Assembly (NCBI GenBank): GCA_041690255.1
Contig: JAWLHU010000020.1
Location: forward strand, 26,641 to 90,640
DNA length: 64,000 bases
Reading direction: 5' to 3'
Origin: JAWLHU01 sp041690255
Lineage (GTDB): Bacteria; Bacillota; Sulfobacillia; Symbiobacteriales; Symbiobacteriaceae
This document shows, piece by piece, positions 62,011-64,000 of this stretch (its first letter is position 1; each line of letters begins with the position of its first letter). The notes below the pieces were generated by a model that saw only the letters and a program-made list of their open reading frames with translations, had not been told where the DNA came from and searched no databases. A program made the position numbers and the translations under genes.

Positions 62011-63129
62011 TCAGTTCTGGAGGCTATCTTGCAGTTGGATTACGTCCAGAAGTACCTTCCAAGTGGAACCGCCATCTGTGGTTTCCATCAGGTACCGCCG
62101 GTTGAAAAGGGCAAAGCCGTGTGATTCGGTCAGGAATTGGACTCCCTGCGCCTCGCTGTAGTCAATGTCCTCTGCCCCAATAGTCTGCACACCACGATAG
62201 ACCCCCTCCCAGGTGGCTCCAGCGTCCGTTGTATGCAGTAGTCCCCCGCGAGAGAGCGCAATCCAACCGTCGGTCTTAGTGCGCATCGTGAAGCCACTGC
62301 CATACCCCGTGAACGGCAGTCCCCCCGCCCGCCGTTCTTGCGGTTGGCTCACGCTGTCTACGAGTTGCCAAGTGGTCCCGGAATCTGTGGTGCGAAGAAA
62401 TGACTTGCTCATCATACCGGGACCAGGATTTGTGGGAAAACCGCAGAAAGCGAAGCCGTGATCGGGGGTGACGAAGGAGACCCAGTTGGCACACGAGGCG
62501 CTTCCCTGCGTCCAAGTCTTGCCACCGTCAACAGTATGCAGGAGACGACCCGTGGCAGTGCCAATCCATCCATCCGTTTCGCTTGTAAACGAGACACTGA
62601 GGAAGGCACCATCCGCCCCTTCCCCCGAGTAGGCTGGCTCCCACGACTCCCCGTTGTCTGTAGTCAGCAACAGCGTTCCTGCAGCGCCCCTGAGTCGAGA
62701 GGTGTATGTGCCCACGGAGGCCGGTCCACCTGCGATCCATCCGATGCCGTCTGGGCCGAACTGCATGGCCAGTGGGGCCACGTCGCCCGAATAAGCCTGG
62801 TGCCAGGAGTCGCCGCCGTCCTCCGTTCGGAACAGAAGGCCGCGGCAATCAGACACCGCCCTACCGCCGCAGCCTTGGGGGAGAGCGCCGATCCAACCGT
62901 GTGTTGTGTCCGCAAAGAAGAACGAGGATAACCGCAGATCTAGTCCAGTTGATGAAGAAGGTGGCGAGAGCGGTACCGACCCCGGATTTGGAGTCGTGGG
63001 GCCTGATGCGTTGCCCGAACCAGCGACCGCGGACTCCCGGTAAGGTAAGTCCGGGGACGTTTCCCCCAGGCTGCCGCATCCGACTAACAGTCCGCAAAGG
63101 ATTACCACAACTAATCGACCTTTCCCCAT
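62011..63129 (-). CDS. Ycf48/BNR-like beta-propeller lipoprotein
   Basis: 372 residues: lipobox LVGC (about residue 18), Ser/Pro/Gly-rich linker (25-65), then repeated blades with TTDNGESWEPAYSG, HTVDGGKTW, RTTDSGTTW, HTTDAGATW and ETTDGGSTW, the BNR/Asp-box-like pattern of Ycf48/Hcf136-type propellers. Exported and membrane-anchored; function unknown, perhaps binding or assembly. GGGGGGCAAC before the ATG. It is the one intact ordinary gene in the 59.2-64 kb accessory region. Confidence 0.8.
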   Translation of the reverse strand: MGKGRLVVVILCGLLVGCGSLGETSPDLPYRESAVAGSGNASGPTTPNPGSVPLSPPSSSTGLDLRLSSFFFADTTHGWIGALPQGCGGRAVSDCRGLLFRTEDGGDSWHQAYSGDVAPLAMQFGPDGIGWIAGGPASVGTYTSRLRGAAGTLLLTTDNGESWEPAYSGEGADGAFLSVSFTSETDGWIGTATGRLLHTVDGGKTWTQGSASCANWVSFVTPDHGFAFCGFPTNPGPGMMSKSFLRTTDSGTTWQLVDSVSQPQERRAGGLPFTGYGSGFTMRTKTDGWIALSRGGLLHTTDAGATWEGVYRGVQTIGAEDIDYSEAQGVQFLTESHGFALFNRRYLMETTDGGSTWKVLLDVIQLQDSLQN

Positions 63130-63322
63130 CCCCGTTGCCCCCCTCTCACTATGTTGGATGTGACTATTCAGCAGAATAATTCCACCTGTTTGGACGGTAG
63201 GACCCCGAGTTCCTGTTCCAAGGATTACCCATTATGAAAAACTACCACCGCATTCCGCCCGTTGAATACGATGGAGCCCGCACGCCCTACGTGGCTCGGG
63301 GTGCAAGCACTCGGCTATGATT

Positions 63323-63445
63323 CGGCCCGAGCTGTACCCTTGCGGGCTTGTCGAGAGGGATTCCGGTCAAGTCGAAATGTGACGAACGAAAGTTCGGTGA
63401 AAGTAGCCAACCGGACCCTAAATTGAGGTCCGGTTGGTGCATAAT
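63323..63445 (+). promoter_or_regulatory. Leader/promoter of peptide cassette 3
   Basis: CGGCCCGA (63323), TTCCGGTCAAGTCGAA (63361), GACGAACGAAAGTTCGG, a 9-bp inverted repeat AACCGGACC/GGTCCGGTT (63409-63417/63427-63435) and -10-like CATAAT (63440-63445). Closely matches cassette 1. Confidence 0.6.
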
Positions 63446-63491
63446 GGAAACGGAATCTGACGGCCTGTGTCCCCCAAAGGGGGTGCTGTCG

Positions 63492-63581
63492 ATGAAGATC
63501 TCGATTGAACTGGATGCTGCACGTGTCATCTGGGCGATCCTGATCCTCATCCGATTCGCACTCGCCGCTACTAAGAAGTAG
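63492..63581 (+). CDS. 29-residue hydrophobic membrane peptide, cassette 3
   Basis: ATG start; the ribosome site GGGGG lies in the 3' arm of CCCCC-AAA-GGGGG, so it would be masked in the mRNA. Product: MKISIELD head, one hydrophobic helix (VIWAILILIRFALAA), KK tail. Differs from cassette 1 mainly by conservative changes inside the helix. No homologue named; see cassette 1 for interpretation. Confidence 0.65.
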   Translation: MKISIELDAARVIWAILILIRFALAATKK

Positions 63582-63685
63582 CGGCTGCTGAAGCAAGATA
63601 CCTCTCGGCAGCCGTCGTTCTTAACTTGGGACGGCGACTGTAGGCTCCCGAGCGCTCGTGCAAGCGGGCGCTCGTCCTCATTATC
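63582..63685 (+). terminator. 3' stem-loops and terminator of cassette 3
   Basis: CGGCTGC/GCAGCCG directly after the stop, then terminator stem GAGCGCTCG/CGGGCGCTC (63650-63658/63665-63673) with one G-T pair and GTCCTCATT. Confidence 0.7.
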
Positions 63686-63722
63686 GACCATTTCATGGAC
63701 AGATAACCCACGGTCTACAAAC

Positions 63723-64000
63723 CGGCCCGATGTTGGCGAGTGAGGCATGCTTCGCTCCGGTTCCGGTGAACACGGTGTGAGGCGCTCTTTCTATCCCAGT
63801 GTCGACGAGACGCTACGTCCATCAAGTCAACTGTGCCGCCGTTGCACTGCCTCTCGCATGTGTACGGCCTAGCGATAGGCAGCATCAGGTGCACTTGCTG
63901 GTGTTCTGCTCCACTGTCCGACAGACAGCTACAAGCGGTTTTTATGTCAACAATTGAGTTTGCGGGCTCCCATCGCCATCACGTAGCATGAAGAGCGAAG
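63723..64000 (+). repeat. Start of another degenerate cassette unit
   Basis: CGGCCCGAT (63723) and TTCCGGTGAA (around 63761) repeat the leader landmarks; GCGGGCTCCC near 63963 resembles the 3' part of cassette 2. I see no peptide frame between them. The unit runs off the window. Confidence 0.4.

Overview
The window looks like chromosome of a GC-rich, Gram-positive (Firmicutes-type) bacterium, possibly a Symbiobacterium- or Thermaerobacter-like thermophile. Supporting signs are strong GGAGG ribosome sites, many GTG/TTG starts, lipoproteins with lipobox signals, a LiaFSR cell-envelope system, a MurE with an (E)DPR motif, several secreted proteins with copper-amine-oxidase-N-type stalk domains, and a group IIC-like intron fragment behind a terminator. 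The genus is inference; nothing in the window identifies it directly.

Layout. 1-3.4 kb: a partial TPR protein divergent from a partner-switching operon (GAF-PP2C phosphatase, HATPase kinase, STAS protein). 3.5-6.8 kb: secreted glucosaminidase, a membrane protein and a BsuPI-like lipoprotein. 7-7.8 kb: an IS110 remnant fused to the tail of an acyl-CoA ligase. 7.9-13.8 kb: a giant MalT/SARP hybrid regulator, an alpha/beta hydrolase and a phosphohexomutase. 14.8-22.6 kb: a KAS III-like enzyme, a CoA-transferase, a complete branched-chain amino-acid ABC transporter (livJHMGF order) and a leftover permease fragment. 22.7-26.6 kb: a SARP regulator, a phosphatase, TrmO and a second hydrolase.

26.7-34.2 kb is a coherent acyl-CoA module: 3-oxoacyl reductase, thiolase, acyl-CoA dehydrogenase, EtfB, EtfA, FixC-like oxidoreductase, FixX-like ferredoxin and a MaoC hydratase. 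Together they would interconvert C4 or longer acyl-CoAs and pass electrons through ETF to quinone and/or ferredoxin. A 220-bp tandem repeat sits inside it. 34.3-46.8 kb: DinB protein, a cupin/cytochrome c/secreted protein operon, a LuxR-type giant regulator, an osmoprotectant ABC transporter with a clear promoter-operator, a GNAT enzyme and two REP-like intergenic regions. 46.8-53.3 kb: SLH 5'-nucleotidase, murE and liaFSR. 53.3-59.2 kb: intron fragment, membrane protein, MFS exporter and a TAXI-type TRAP transporter.

59.2-64 kb is accessory DNA with little ordinary coding. It holds repeated cassettes that each encode a 29-32 residue single-helix membrane peptide, with a shared leader, a ribosome site inside a small hairpin, and 3' stem-loops whose sequences differ but whose pairing is kept. 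Degenerate copies, a decayed tyrosine recombinase and a beta-propeller lipoprotein lie among them. This peptide family is the best candidate here for an undescribed system. A second finding is a set of three promoters carrying 11-bp-periodic SARP-type direct repeats, which suggests that the SARP regulators encoded here control two alpha/beta hydrolases and the KAS III/CoA-transferase pair.
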